NCBI GenBank assembly: GCA_019671135.1
Contig: JAHRHY010000010.1
Span: 496,001-560,000, forward strand
Source: Linnemannia hyalina
Taxonomy: Eukaryota; Mortierellomycota; Mortierellomycetes; Mortierellales; Mortierellaceae
DNA length: 64,000 bases
Reading direction: 5' to 3'
Below the pieces are notes generated by a model. That model saw only the letters and a program-made list of their open reading frames with translations, searched no databases and was not told the origin of the DNA. Position 1 is the stretch's first letter, and each line of letters opens with the position of its first letter. A program made the translations under genes and the position numbers. Positions 33,940-45,911 of the stretch are shown here, one piece after another.

Positions 33940-35799
33940 CTACAACAAGAGAGCAATAGCACCAGCGGCGGTGGCCAAGAAACCGGCAACCACAGATTTG
34001 CCATTCAACAACGACCCAGCAGCTCCATTACTGTTGTTATTAACGCCCTTTCCTGTGGCTCCATTAGTAGTACCATTCGTTCCAGAACTGGCTCCATCGG
34101 CCACGATTCCATTCCATTTGACCTTATTGATCTTGGCCACTGTCTCAGTCAAGGATCCCTTCTGGTAGAAATCGACGGCGACAAAGCTGGGGATCTGCTT
34201 GAAGGTCGTTTGGCAGGAGTTGATGTGCGAAATCAGATCGGGTCCGTTGGTCTGATTGGCAGCCTCTGGCTGGGGGAGTGAGATCGTATTTCCTTGCAGT
34301 TGGATAATTCCTGAAATGAAATGGTTCAAGACATACATCTACGTAAAAAAGAAAACATATTCAAACATGTTGCATGTAAGAAATTAGTTACGCGTCGCAT
34401 GGTTCTTATTTGTATGGGTTACATAGTACATGGCAAAAATGTTCGTTAGTTAAGAAGGAAAGAAGAGACTAGTACCTGCTTGCGCTGATCCTTTGGGCGG
34501 TCGATGGTGCAAGGATACGCAGTGCCTTTAGGAATGTTGTATGGGGTCTCAAATACGAAATCGTATTCTGACATCAACCTATCACGCGCGAATCGCGGAT
34601 AGTGCAGAATGAGAATCGATTCTGAATGTTAGCCTTCAAATGCATCATCAGCACCATATCAACTTTCCGTACTACCATTGCGCCCACCCTTTTTCGCGCT
34701 TCTTTCTCTGACAACAAAATAAAAGCAAAAAAAAGAAGACCTGTTTGTTGCAACTTACCATGGCACGGTTGCGTCGGCTCCACTGTCGATAAAGTTGACA
34801 AGACGCTTCTTGCTGGAAATCATCTGTGCAAGAGTGGGCCATGCGGTGGCTCCCTTGGCCTGGGCGTGAAGATATGGGCTCAATCCAGCAGCAGTATAGA
34901 CAGCCTGGATCATGAATTATTGTTCGAGAGAGAAATAGGTGTTGATGAATGAGTGAGCCGAAAAATAGTCAAGAATATGCGCCCATTTGTGAATAGGTAG
35001 GGCTTTTGTGGGCGAAAATAGACACACAGTAAAAAAGAGGCTGTTGTATTTTCGGCGTGCAGCTTGGGGTTTGATTGCTCTATTTACCTGGAATTGGGCT
35101 GGCTTCAAGTCGGCGGCGTTCTCCCAAAAAATGGTGATGACCTGTTCAAACATTGTTGAAAGTAGTAGATGCACTCAGGTTAGTCTTGATTAAGGAGGTG
35201 GTGCTTTTTTTTTGTTTGTTTGTTCCTGCAGCGCGATGATGTTCCTTTGCATAGACCGGTTGGAGATATTAATTCAAACGCACCTCATTGGGATTGGCGT
35301 CCATGAATGTCTTGATCTGGGCGAGTATGTCCGAGAGGGGGCCTCCATCCAGCAAGGTGCCTATATCCAATTGATGAAGGTGTCAATTGCAGCATTGATT
35401 CATGAACAATTCATGTAAAAGACGTCAGTCGTCGGACATAAGTTGTCTCCTTGGCTTGGTTGGTAGAACTAGTGAGAACTGGCGTGTGTCCTTACACATG
35501 GTGTGACAGAGTTCAATCTCTTTAGGGTTGCCGGATGGAGCAGCATAGGCGTCGAGCATGAATGCACGAATGCCGTCCTTGAGCTGGGTAGGGATGTTGT
35601 TGATTTGGTTGGTGGCGAGTCCGTTAGGGGGGTTGAAGGCGTAGGCGTTGTGGGTGGTAGGGTAGGAGACCTTATCGTAGGTCCTCGAACACAACTCCGC
35701 GTAGCCGTTGCATTGTTGTTGGGCGTCGGCTTGTTGGACCCAGGATGAGGACAATGCCAATAGAGCGCCGACTGTGAGAAAGAGAGATGAGCGGACCAT
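33940..35799 (-). CDS. Secreted PLC-like phosphodiesterase (PI-PLC X-domain type), GPI-anchored
   Basis: Six exons (35799-35496, 35360-35284, 35141-35088, 34904-34759, 34578-34476, 34338-33940) give 360 residues. A signal peptide (about residues 1-26, ending QADA) precedes the TIM-barrel domain. The first catalytic-type His is in VSYPTTHNAYAF, followed by GIRAFMLDAY and the second His in ELCHTMC. Later strands are VITIFWENAADLKP, KRLVNFIDSGAD and FVFETPYNIP. This is the pattern of bacterial and fungal PI-PLC X-type proteins without the calcium and regulatory domains of intracellular PLC. The C-terminus is Ser/Gly/Asn-rich, then a hydrophobic tail (VVAGFLATAAGAIALLL), a typical GPI-attachment signal. 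The likely place is the plasma membrane or wall; its substrate is unknown, and many fungal homologues are uncharacterised. An upstream in-frame ATG exists, but 35799 gives the better signal peptide. Confidence 0.88.
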
Positions 35800-37533
35800 G
35801 TGATGGTAAGGGTGAAAAAGGGAGTGATGACAAAAAAGAATGAGGGCGTCAGAGGTTAAGCGATTCGTGAGGATGGATTCCGTAAAGTGATGAGGTCCAA
35901 TGGTGTTTTTTTGTGGAGAAGAAGAGAAGGACAAAGAACAGGAAGAGGGACCAGGCACAGGCAAGAACAAAAGGGAAGGTTGTCGGTAGTGGTCACGTTT
36001 TTAACATAGATCAAGGCTTGTGGTCAAATGCCAACGGAAATGAAGCAGGGCATAAGAAGCCACGCCCATGAATTCCAACTATTGGGAATGGAGATATTGA
36101 ATCTGCAGCACAAGGTTCCTCCTATCTAGTCAAATTGACCCGTTGAGGCGACGATTATTTCTCACGCCAATTGTGCTTTACTCCTGCTACTGCTGTTGTT
36201 GTTGCCACCCCCAGAGGGATGTCCATCTCGGCCCAATGAGGTTGTTACGATTATGTCCACGTCGATAGACTTGAACAAACGAACGTAAGGTTTGGGCTGT
36301 ATTCCTGAGATGCACATTAAGTGATGAATGCATTGGGTGAAGTAGAGGGAGAAGCGTTGCACTATTAATTGTGAGAGGACTCAAGCGATTGGACGGGGTG
36401 AGACAAGTAAACCCTTACTGATGGTGCCTGAGTTCGACCTATCGTTCACATAGCTTTTTTTTTTTTTTTTTTTTTTTTTTGGTGGCGCCAGACGGATGAT
36501 CCATACAGAAGCCGGTTGAGGAGAACAAGCAAGTACTGCTGGAGAGAAAAGATAGCGGGGTAAAATGGGAACCGAAGAGTCGACGGCAAAATGAAGGACA
36601 CACATGCATGCATAAAATAACAAAATGATTGCTGAAAAAAAGACAGCGGAGAAAACAAACAACAAGAGTAGAGATTTTTTTAAGCTATCAAGGCTCAACA
36701 TCATACCCTTGGCACGGAGAACCTTATTTTCATTGAAAGCACAAGAGGAGAACAAAAAAACCGACAAACAACAACCGCCAAAGAAAATAGGATAGTTATC
36801 CTCACTGATGGTGGTTGCATGTTTAATAGAGGGAGAGATATATAGGGAGAGAGACAGAGATAGAGAGAATGTGGTTTTGTAAGGTGAAATGTGGCAGAAT
36901 AGAAAGGTGTCGAGTATAGTCCCAGTCGGAGACTACAGCCCAGAAACGAGAACATCCCCGTGTCAACGCACTTTTATATATATCTCATCGCTGCAGGTCA
37001 TCTCCGCAGGTTCCTCTCACGTTTTCTTTCCATCTCTTGCTTTCATCGCTGTTCTCATCTCCATTCCATTCATTCTACCCATACGCTCATTCATCCTTTT
37101 CATCATTCAGCCCTCATCTCAAAAGAGAGAAAAGCTTCAGCACTGCCTGTGTACATACTAAGGATCCCAGCCTTTCCTTGTCTTTCTCCCTTGTGTCCTT
37201 CGAGAGTCGAGAGTGAACACAGCCCTGATCCCTCCTTTCTTTTTATTATTTTGTTAGAAAATCTCCTGCAACCGTTGTTAGTTTTCTTTTAGTGTTGTTT
37301 GTGTTTTACCAATTCCACCGCATCGCCTTCGCCGCACCTTCTTGCTCTTCTTTAAAAAGTCCACTCTTTCTATTTTTCTACACCTTTCTCTCTCTTCTTT
37401 CTTCTCCACCTCACCCTCAATCCATATCCAAACGTTTTTTTCCTCGACCTTTGTCTGATAATTTTAATCTTTTCTTACTCTCCCCCGAACTTCATCAACA
37501 ACGACGACAACAGACAAGCAACAACAACACATC
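35800..37533. other. Divergent intergenic region; possible unrecognised small spliced gene on the minus strand
   Basis: Most of this should be promoter and leaders for the PLC-like gene and the glycosyltransferase. Between 36160 and 36830 the minus strand has splice-like signals and coding-like scraps: ATG with QPPS before GTGAGG near 36820, a segment reading QYLLVLLNRLLYGSSVW near 36500, and one ending DVDIIVTTSLGRDGHPSGGG near 36200. I could not join these into a convincing single protein. The stretch 37000-37530 is C/T-rich leader. Confidence 0.35.
36455..36480. repeat. T homopolymer, about 26 nt
   Basis: Uninterrupted run of T on the plus strand, intergenic. Confidence 0.9.
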
Positions 37534-40500
37534 ATGTCTTCTTCACTATCACAACACAGGAGTCCTACTCCCATCTCCTCTCAACACCTCTCTCCTCAAC
37601 CACACTCATCCTATGCATCCTCGGTCTCATCTGCACCCATATCAAGACCTTCTTCGCCCGCATCTATCCTTCTAGCCTCGACCACCCCTGTGCCCTCACC
37701 TCCTCACTCCCCCATATCACTCCACTCACAAACAATGAACAGCAACAGCTCTCCGTCCATTGGTTCTCCGCCAACAATCTCAGGAACCAACAGCATGATG
37801 AACACGGTCGTCTCAATAGGTACCCAGCAACTCGCCAATTCAACGTTGACACCACCGCCGTCCGACTTTCCAGCCAACGGCGCAACTCTGTTTTCATTCG
37901 AGGCGATCACATCATTACTCTTCCACCAGCCCATTACCCGGATAGTCGTTGTCCTGACAGTACTACAGAGTCTGTTGGGATTGGGAGGCAAGTTCCCGGA
38001 GCACTGCTCGGCACCATCACACACACTTTACGGAGGCGAGTACCTGGAACTCTTTATCTCGCCGTTTGTGGTGCCATTAGCTCCGACACTGCTCAAGTCG
38101 GCCCACCAGACGCTTGGCATTGCCGTCATGTTGGCGATCTCGAACCTGATCAGTTTCGGGCTGTTCGAGGAGCGGTTGACGACTGTGTTTCGCGGGAATA
38201 GGACTCGAAGGAGCAACACCAGCATCAACCGCAACAGCACACGGATCTTTCGCAACCTGGCCTTGGTCATTGTTGTCCTCGTAATGGGTCTACGTCAATT
38301 TCTTGGATTCCTCTTCAATCGCGCCCTGGGGTGGGCATTCCCTTCTCTGTTCTTCAGCGACTCTGTCATCGAATGCAACCTCGGTAAGTTTTTATCAATT
38401 CTTTTTACTGAACACATAGAACACAATTTTGACAGCACAAGGAAAATGGATTTCAGAGCTGGGCTGCAGTGGGCCAACTTTTACTGGTCGGGTGAGGTAT
38501 GGGACACGGCGATGGCACTGTGAATTTTTTACAAACCCACTCTCGCCTTTCCCGCCTTTGCCAGCCCTTTCAGGAACAGCGTTTTGCATAAACGAGTGGA
38601 CAGACGAACTACTTTTCTGGTTTCACTTAGTGTAAGGAATGAGGGAACAGACAAGAGAGGAGGGCGATGACGGATGAGAGATGACCGAGAGAGAATCAGG
38701 GACATCTGCATCGCCCGGTTGCGGCGATGACATTTTTTTTCCTTCTGTGTTTCCCTTTATTACTGCTCCCACTCTCCTTCCCTCTCGCCACCTTGACCTC
38801 CAACCTCGCCCACAGACATTCCAGCACCTTAGTTATTTTTATCCTGGAAGAGAGGGAAGAGCAGGATAGCCTAGATCGCCTGTGCGCACATTTGTTGTTG
38901 CAATTGACAGTGGCCCAACCTTTTGTTGTCATCGCACTGTCCAGGGGTTGTCTGTTGTTGTTTGCTTACCTTGAATCGTTATGTCATACAGACGAAATAC
39001 GTTTCTTATTTTTGAATTCAGGAACAAACAATGAGATAACGTACTAAGTCCTCCTTTTTTCACCTCTTATGTCATGTCTTCAACACTAGGCCTTGCACCA
39101 TTCCTCTTTGCTCTCTTGGTCATCCAAGCCTTCTTGCCCGATGACTCTGATCCAAGGATATCTTCACCATCGACAACATCGACATCGATCTTTGCCTTCC
39201 GTCGGATCTATATTCAGATCATCCTTTGTCTCTTCAACGTCATCCCCAAGGCCATTGTCTGGTGGGCAGGATCGGGTCTTATTGTTGGATTCGTCGTCTC
39301 GCTCGGTGTTGCTTACCAACGCAGGATGGGTCAATGGGGCGGAAAAGTCAGGGTTACCATGTATGAGAAGCATTCCCAGCACGAGGATGCTCTTGTTGGG
39401 TTGGGTATCAGCGACGACCAGGACATTTCCATGACTTCCATGACCAACTACAGCAAGGCAACCAGCGACGATTCAGACTCGGATTCCGATGGTCGTCTGT
39501 CTCTGGAGTCAACAGCAGCTTATTCACCAGTATTGCCAACAACGAACTTTTCGACAGCGCCTGGATACATGAAGGAGAGAACTATGTCGTACATCGTCAG
39601 GCGACTCGGAGGATACGTTTTACCCATGATCGCGATCCTCTTCTTCATCTTAGTCGCTACCAGTCAACTTCACCACTACAAGCCTAACGTCTCGGACGAC
39701 GTACTGAACAACGCGATCGAGCCAACGACACCCTTCTTGCTGACCCTCGTGATCATGACGGCGCCCAGACGGGACGGTATGGGATTTATCAAGCCGACTC
39801 TGTCATCATACCTCGCTGCCTTCCCTGACGTTGATGATCCAGCCCACCCTCTTTACTCTCGGATCCAGATCATTGTCTACACTCACGTCACAAACCATCC
39901 AAGATTCGACGAGGCGGAGGAATTCTTTGACACGGATCCCAAGGCACGCAAGCACGTCAAATGGATCCGCGAGGATGGAGCAGAAAAGAGCCAGCGCAAA
40001 CATCTCATTAGCGCGATTCGCAAGATCGGAACCTCAGAGGATTCGGTCTACCTGGGCATCATGGAGGACGATTTCCCGTTCTGCGAGGGAGGCTTTCAAT
40101 CTATGCTGAACACGATCTACGAGGCTGACAGGCAGGTCAAGGATCATTGCGGCATCTTTATCACGACAGGAGGTAGTGGTCTGATCTTCAAGCGATCGGT
40201 CGCCTTGACGGCGTCATTTGTTCTGGAGCAGGACGAGTTGGCGAAACAGCGCGGGATGGCTGTTGCTGCACCGGATCAGGCGCTTCAGAACTGTATGTTG
40301 GGCAGGCACGATTACTGCTCGGCCTGTGCGGGGACTATGGTGATCAGCAAGACGCTTCTCCAGGGACATCTCGGATTCAATGCCTCAACAAGTGGAGGAG
40401 ATTATAGTCCCAAGGATTTTCAATGTGGCTGGCGCCATCCTTTCGTAAGTCCCTCTTTCTTTTGTTATTGTGTAGTCGACAGAGTCTTTTTCGCTGGCGA

Positions 40501-40595
40501 TTGGACATGGAGCCTGACCCTTACTCTCTTGCTTTTTTTTTTTCTTTCTCTTTCCCCTTTCTTAGCATGGTGATCCGAATACCCACGTCCTCTAA
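37534..40595 (+). CDS. Multi-pass membrane protein fused to a PGAP4/MGAT4-like glycosyltransferase domain
   Basis: Three exons (37534-38383, 39090-40444, 40566-40595) give 744 residues. The first 115 residues are Ser/Pro-rich and disordered. Residues about 120-360 hold several membrane helices (FHQPITRIVVVLTVLQSLLG, LLKSAHQTLGIAVMLAISNL, NLALVIVVLVMGLRQFLGFL, APFLFALLVIQAFL, then a final one near AIVWWAGSGLIVGFVVSLG); the layout recalls rhomboid-like folds but no catalytic Ser/His pair is seen. After a Ser/Asp-rich linker and one more helix (VLPMIAILFFILVATSQL) comes a GT-A-like domain: LLTLVIMTAPRR, RIQIIVYTHV, and the acidic nucleotide-sugar motif GIMEDDFPFC (about residue 607). The pattern resembles PGAP4, which adds GalNAc to GPI glycans, and the MGAT4 group. 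Likely in the Golgi. The 706-nt first intron is unusually long for this locus. The last exon encodes only nine residues. Confidence 0.75.
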
Positions 40596-40897
40596 ATGTT
40601 TGGATCCTACACCTGCATTGCATTTTTTCCCCCCTCGTTTGCATTCCTGCAGGACAACCCACTCCAACAGGACAATCAACTTTTTCTCTGCCATTTTTTT
40701 TCAATCTACCTACACATTTTACACCATCGCGCACTTAATTATCGTTGTCAACCAAAAGCATTTTTTTTCATTCATTCTGTCGACATAGACTCTCGTTTGG
40801 ACACACCCTCACACACTTGTACAATAGTAAACCAAATAAACAGTTCGTTCTAACACCTTATTGTGCTCTTGATATATTATCAGATCAACAAGCAAAC

Positions 40898-40916
40898 AAA
40901 AAAAAAAAAAAAAAAA
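40898..40916. repeat. A homopolymer, about 19 nt
   Basis: Run of A about 300 bp past the glycosyltransferase stop codon. Confidence 0.85.
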
Positions 40917-40989
40917 GCGTGTCAAGACGCGTCTCTTAAGGTTGCTTGAATGGATGCGATGGACATAGGCATTCTAGGAATGCACTTTT

Positions 40990-41750
40990 CTACATGGTAT
41001 TGTAGCTGGGTTGTGTCGGATAACTGGCCTTGGAGATTTGCCTTGGAAACTTGCGAGGGCGTCCCCTTGTCATTGGAGCAGATACTTTCGATCTCTTAAT
41101 CTTATCTGGAGACCCGGTTGTATGTTGGTTATATGTTGGAGGGGTGCAGATGCCATACCTAGGTAATCTGGCTTGGATAATTTTACCGCCAGAGTGCAAA
41201 GCGGTGCCGGGAAGTTTGGCGAAAGCAGGAGGAGCAGGTGAAAAAAAGGTAGACATTAGTGCTAGTGGGTCTTTCTCAGGATATGTTTGTTGGAATGTTG
41301 AGCAGACAGCGATACTTTGAAACAACGAAAAAAAGGGTACCGCGAATGATGTGGATTTGACGTGGTCGCCTGCGACGATAACATTTGGACGTTTTTTTTT
41401 TCTTTTTTCATTTTGGTTTCTTTTGAGTGTGTAGACTACTCCGCTGTGATAGCCCAAAGAGAAGGATAGGGAATGTATGTTTGTGTACTGCTAAGGAAAG
41501 AACCTTAAGGAATAGAGAAGAGGAACGAAAGTAGGAAAACAAAGGAAGTGCCCGTGAGGTTCTCGTCTTTTGAACGGTCGATGGGGTTTCTTATCGCATG
41601 GGACCATGGGTCTGAGGGAGATATATTGATGATGGTCGCGACTGTTTGTGGTTCATTCAAACGCATCGATTGAGGCGCCATCAGAACGCGTGCTTTAGGG
41701 AGACTATAGTCAGAACCGAAGTACTCTTGCCTGTTCCTGTGTGGCTTCAT
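40990..41750 (-). CDS. Weakly supported hypothetical protein with AT-hook-like motif
   Basis: Two minus-strand segments have composition typical of real protein rather than shadow frames. One (about 41750-41557) starts MKPHRNRQEYFGSDYSLP and includes QTVATIINISPSDPWSHA. The other (about 41330 down to a stop at 40990) includes LPGTALHSGGKIIQARLPR, then APMTRGRPRKFPRQISKAS. The GRPRK core resembles an AT-hook, a minor-groove DNA-binding motif. Splice-like signals lie at 41163-41168 (G|GTATGG) and before DKIKRSK. I found no clean donor for the first segment, so the gene model is incomplete and could be wrong. Confidence 0.25.
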
Positions 41751-42377
41751 AATAGAAACTCCATGAGCCAGACTCCAAAGAAGAGACGGTGTCTCGATGC
41801 AAGAGGAGCCCAGCAGGCTGTTAGGCGCTCATTGGAATCTGGAATGAGATCATATGAAGTCACGTTTTTTTTCTTCTTCTGCCTCTTGTGCCGTTCAACG
41901 ATTTTTTTCTCATGACTGTGCGGCTGTTGCTTCCTTCTTTCTCCTCCTTTACTCCTTCAACGTTTCCACTCCTCCCCTTGGACTAAAGACCACCTTTCTT
42001 TACAATCGTCTTTTGAAACACATCCACTTTTCGGTAGGTTGAAAGTAACTTTCTCATTCGACTCTCTCTGGCGTTGTCTTCATCGGATCAGCATCTGCAC
42101 TTTCTTGCGAACGACCGTCAAGGTTGCATTCGCCGACATACAGACAGAAGAGTGGACCTGAAGTTCCCAAAAACTCTCAACTCAACTCACAGCGTCCACA
42201 TGAGAACATGAGGACGAATGGACATCAACTTGCCTGTTTTACTAACTAAGCCGTGATCACTGCGCTTCGAATTGCAGTCTTTTTTCCTCATCTTAGGACA
42301 ACACGAAGCGAACGAACAGGAGACCAGGAAACGACAACAAAAAAACACTTAGTATCACAACCAAACCACCAGCAAAG

Positions 42378-42818
42378 ATGTCGGCCTCAAACTCAGACTC
42401 AAGGGTAGAACACATCCACTCAACAACAATGCCAACACCATCGGCAACCCAACCCCTCCTCCAAACAACCCCCGGAAAGCGCATCGCCCTTCCCATCCGC
42501 GTCGAGCCCAAAGTCTTTTTCGCCAACGAGCGCACCTTCCTCTCCTGGCTCAACTTTACAGTCCTCCTCGGATCGCTCGCCATCGGTCTCTTGAACTTTG
42601 GTGATCGTGTTGGTCGTATCTCGGCCGGAGTTTTCACGTTTGTGGCTATGGTCGTTATGATCTATGCTTTGGCTACGTTCCATTGGAGGGCTGATCGAAT
42701 CAGGAAGAGGTTACCTGGTCCTTATGATGATCGCTTTGGACCGACCGCGCTGTGTGTCTTTATCTTGGCTGCCATCTTGATCAACTTTGGACTGAAATTC
42801 AGTGATAACGGCATCTAA
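42378..42818 (+). CDS. VTC1: Vacuolar transporter chaperone 1 (VTC complex small membrane subunit)
   Basis: Uninterrupted ORF of 146 residues, close to the 129 of yeast Vtc1. It has the DUF202/VTC transmembrane domain: entry motif [17 protein letters not shown] followed by three membrane helices ([45 protein letters not shown]). The conserved basic and acidic residues around the first helix (K, R, E of the [10 protein letters not shown] motif) are those known to line the polyphosphate path in yeast. There is no SPX or polymerase domain, as expected for Vtc1, which partners with Vtc4 to make polyphosphate and move it into the vacuole. The N-terminal extension of about 45 residues is Ser/Thr/Pro-rich. 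It is the only single-exon gene here besides LPMO-like gene A. Confidence 0.93.
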   Translation: MSASNSDSRVEHIHSTTMPTPSATQPLLQTTPGKRIALPIRVEPKVFFANERTFLSWLNFTVLLGSLAIGLLNFGDRVGRISAGVFTFVAMVVMIYALATFHWRADRIRKRLPGPYDDRFGPTALCVFILAAILINFGLKFSDNGI

Positions 42819-43245
42819 ACGAGATCTCAGTCCAGAGTGAGAGAGATCGAGATCAGGAGGAAGAGGAGGATGGATAGTCGGAACAGATGGAATCTTGGAC
42901 GGAGAGGCGGAAGGAGGAGAGACTGGATAGAGGAGAGATAGGCGGAAGAGTTTGCAACTATTGCTGAATGACAGCATCCCACTTTTGCAGAGTTGCAGTA
43001 GGAGATATGGGAGGCGCTGGAGCTGCACAAGGACCTGACTGGTATTGCGGCGCTAGTGGTGCTATCTTTCGTCATCATCTGTCTTTCTTTCTATCTAATG
43101 TTCTCAAGAGCAAAAAAAATACATATATCAATACACAGCAAACGCTTTGGCCCTTTTGAATTGTTTATTTTTGTTTGTTTTCTTGATGCTGAGATGATGT
43201 CGAGTATGAGAGTAAGAAAAAGACAGCAACTTGGCAATTGGCTCT

Positions 43246-45330
43246 TTAGATGTCAAGACCCTCAAGACCGTTGAGAAGCTCAGTCAAGTTGGGGACACAG
43301 ACCATACGCTTCTGGACAGATCCCATGACAAACGCCTGCTTGTTATTCGAATCCACAACAACCAAATCCTGCAAGAACGAGCACTCAGATCCTGACGAGA
43401 CGTCCATCAAGATATCGCCAACCTTCATCTTGACCTTACCAGACTTGTAGATCAGTAACCGTCCAATCTTGCCCTCCTGTTGCAAATGGCTATCCTCTGT
43501 CTCCTCCTCCTTCTCTGCCGTCTTGGCAGCTGCTCCAGGGGCCTTGGGCTTGGCACGCTGTCCGACGGGTGCAGATGATCCTGGGGTACCGTCTCCTAGG
43601 CTCAAGCCGAGCTTCACATCCTTTTGTTCCGATTTGACGGGGACGAGGTCGTTGTCGGGGATCATGATGGGACGATCCTGGTCCATGGGTTCTGATTTGA
43701 TCGCCAACAGTCCATCCTCAGAGTCCTCTGTCTTGTCAGTTCCGTCAGGTGTGCTGTACAATGAAGAGACGTTGGGAGACGAGACGATTGATGTCATGGG
43801 TGCTGTTGCCACAGGTCTTGGTCTGAAGATAGGCATAACACTTGGGAACTGGAAAAAGAACATCTGATCATATTCGGACTAATTGCAAAAAGAGAGCAAA
43901 AGCATATTTCGGTTAGTCAAAGGGTCTCCTTCGTGAAATCGTGTCGGCGTACAGGTTGTTCAATGGATAGTTCTAATCGACTTACTTCAGGCGTGAGGTC
44001 CTGTGCAGGTCCTTCCACCTTGGGTTTGATATCAGCCTCGCCTAAATAGTACGATGTGCACGAAAAGAAAAAAGAAGAGTTGTCAATGACAGGGGTTTCG
44101 CCTACAGAGACTCAATGCGCTTTTTCAACATGCAAAAACTCTCCTTTGAAATTTACCAGCGGCATGTGCGGACCCACCCAATTCGGTATCTTCATCCATA
44201 TCCTCCTCTCTCATCTTTTCGTCCTTGATCGAGGAAATGACAACCTTAGTATCGTCGTTAGGCTTCTCCAATCCCGTGGGCGCCGAGGCATCAGTCACAG
44301 TCGATCCAAACTTCATATCGACGGAGGCACCATAATCCGACCCTCCTCCCTCGCCTTCCATTTTCACTTCCCGAGATCCTGTATAGCTCGAATGTGCTCC
44401 ACTGGCGCTGCCTCCCATAGCGATTGCTCTTGAGCGGGCTAGTTAGAGTGATCGAATATCAGAAAATTGAGGTTAGCGCGCAGCAATTGATTGTGGGGAA
44501 GCCGTTCAAAATGTCATGCAAGTTCATGTGCTTGTGTATACCTTGTGCTGCTGGTCCAAGTGAGAAGGGTCCTGAGGCTGTAGCGGCAACATCATCTGGA
44601 CGACCACGACCAAGTCCACGGCCGCCACGTCCACCCCTCATTCCTCGCTCTCCTCGCTCTCCACGTCCGCGACCCTATAAAACACATAAGAAATGATAGT
44701 ATGGTCAATCGTTGGCTTCCTCTGTTCCAAGTATAAGACACTGCGGCCCATATTGATACAAAAGTTTGGTGGTACGAGCTACTTACAGCTCCACGTTCTT
44801 CTGGTCCTGATCCGGCCTTAGCCTCCTCCAGCAAAGAAAGAGAGCTATTGTGATGAAGTGCGTAGAAGAACGAACAGGGTGAGCAGGTGGCTGCTTGGTG
44901 GGCGCAGTTGTCGAGGTGTTCTTTGTTGACTGCTGAGTTATGTTTCCGTCAATTGACTTACGCATCCTTCTTGTTACGCTTCGAGGGCACTGTGGGAGCG
45001 AACTTCAACTATTTGGCGAAGTAGATAACAACATCGACACAAACAGTCAATACAACATCATCCTTGGGGGTATTTCCCATTACTGAGTAGCCGCTCGTAA
45101 TTCAAGTTACTGTAATCCTGCGTGTGAGTGTTCTGTGAGAACGGTTGGGAGGTGGGTACCTTGGAAGCGCCACCACGTGTGGAGGCGGTCGAGGCACCTG
45201 CGCCACCACGGCCTCCACGCAGAGAGGTGAGTCGTCCAGCGGGGGTTACGGTGGGGGTATGCAGGGATCCGATGCTTCCTGATGCTGATGCCGATGCAGC
45301 AGGGCGCTGATTTCCTGATTCGTCGGACAT
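43246..45330 (-). CDS. RPC53: RNA polymerase III subunit RPC4/RPC53
   Basis: Seven exons (45330-45160, 45008-44962, 44844-44787, 44674-44542, 44438-44157, 44041-43986, 43878-43246) give 459 residues. The N-terminal half has the family motif RLTSLRGGRG, then LKFAPTVPSKRNKKD, and an RG-rich patch (GRGRGERGERGMRGG type). The C-terminal RPC4 domain reads GKIGRLLIYKSGKVKMKVGD, followed by SGSECSFLQDLVVVDS and KRMVCVPNLTELL. RPC53 pairs with RPC37 in the TFIIF-like module of Pol III and aids termination and re-initiation. The middle is acidic with several lysines in VKSEP and IKSEP settings, which resemble sumoylation motifs; Rpc53 is known to be sumoylated in yeast, so this may be real, but here it is inference. 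All exon phases agree. Confidence 0.93.
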
Positions 45331-45911
45331 GCTGCGTCTGTGTCTGTGGTTTGTCTTTTGGTTGATGGAAGAGAAAAAAAGAAAAGAAAGACTGACTGAG
45401 CCCTTTTGTATGTGCTGCACTCTGCCTTGAAGGATTTGTTTACTAGAGGCAAAAAAAGAAGGTCACACATACGTTCTGGCAGAGTTATAGCACTACACGC
45501 GTGGAGAACGCGATTCTCTTGATCATTTTTAGAAACAATAGTTTCGCTAGGAACACGACCATGATCAGCGCAGTCCAGGGTTATCCAGCCTGGCACTTCC
45601 ACTTGCTTACCCAGTATCTACTGCTGAAAAATGAGTTGTCTACCAATGGAGCAGTAGAAGGAAGCGAGCCAGCCAGTCTGTTGGTCACACGCTACGGACA
45701 TATCCCTCCCTCTTTCATCGAAAAGATAGAATTTTAGTCAGGGGTAAAGTTGGGCGTTCGTTGGTCACGGACAACAAAAACATGGAGAGGATCGAGCATT
45801 AACCCGAGGCTTCAACGAGTTTGACTCTTTCTTTTCTTCTGTTCTTTCCTTCGTCTGTTCCACACTCCTCCTTCCAACACTTCCTCCCCTCTGCTTCAAA
45901 ATACCATCAAG
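45331..45911. promoter_or_regulatory. Divergent promoter region between RPC53 and the PQ-loop gene
   Basis: 581 bp between two start codons facing outwards. No gene seen. The right side becomes C/T-rich just before the PQ-loop start. Confidence 0.5.

Larger units (their letters stand above)
40596..42377. other. Intergenic region between the glycosyltransferase and VTC1
   Basis: Contains an A homopolymer (40898-40916) and, on the minus strand, a weakly supported ORF pair (see the entry at 40990). The last few hundred bases are the VTC1 promoter and leader. Nothing else recognised. Confidence 0.4.
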
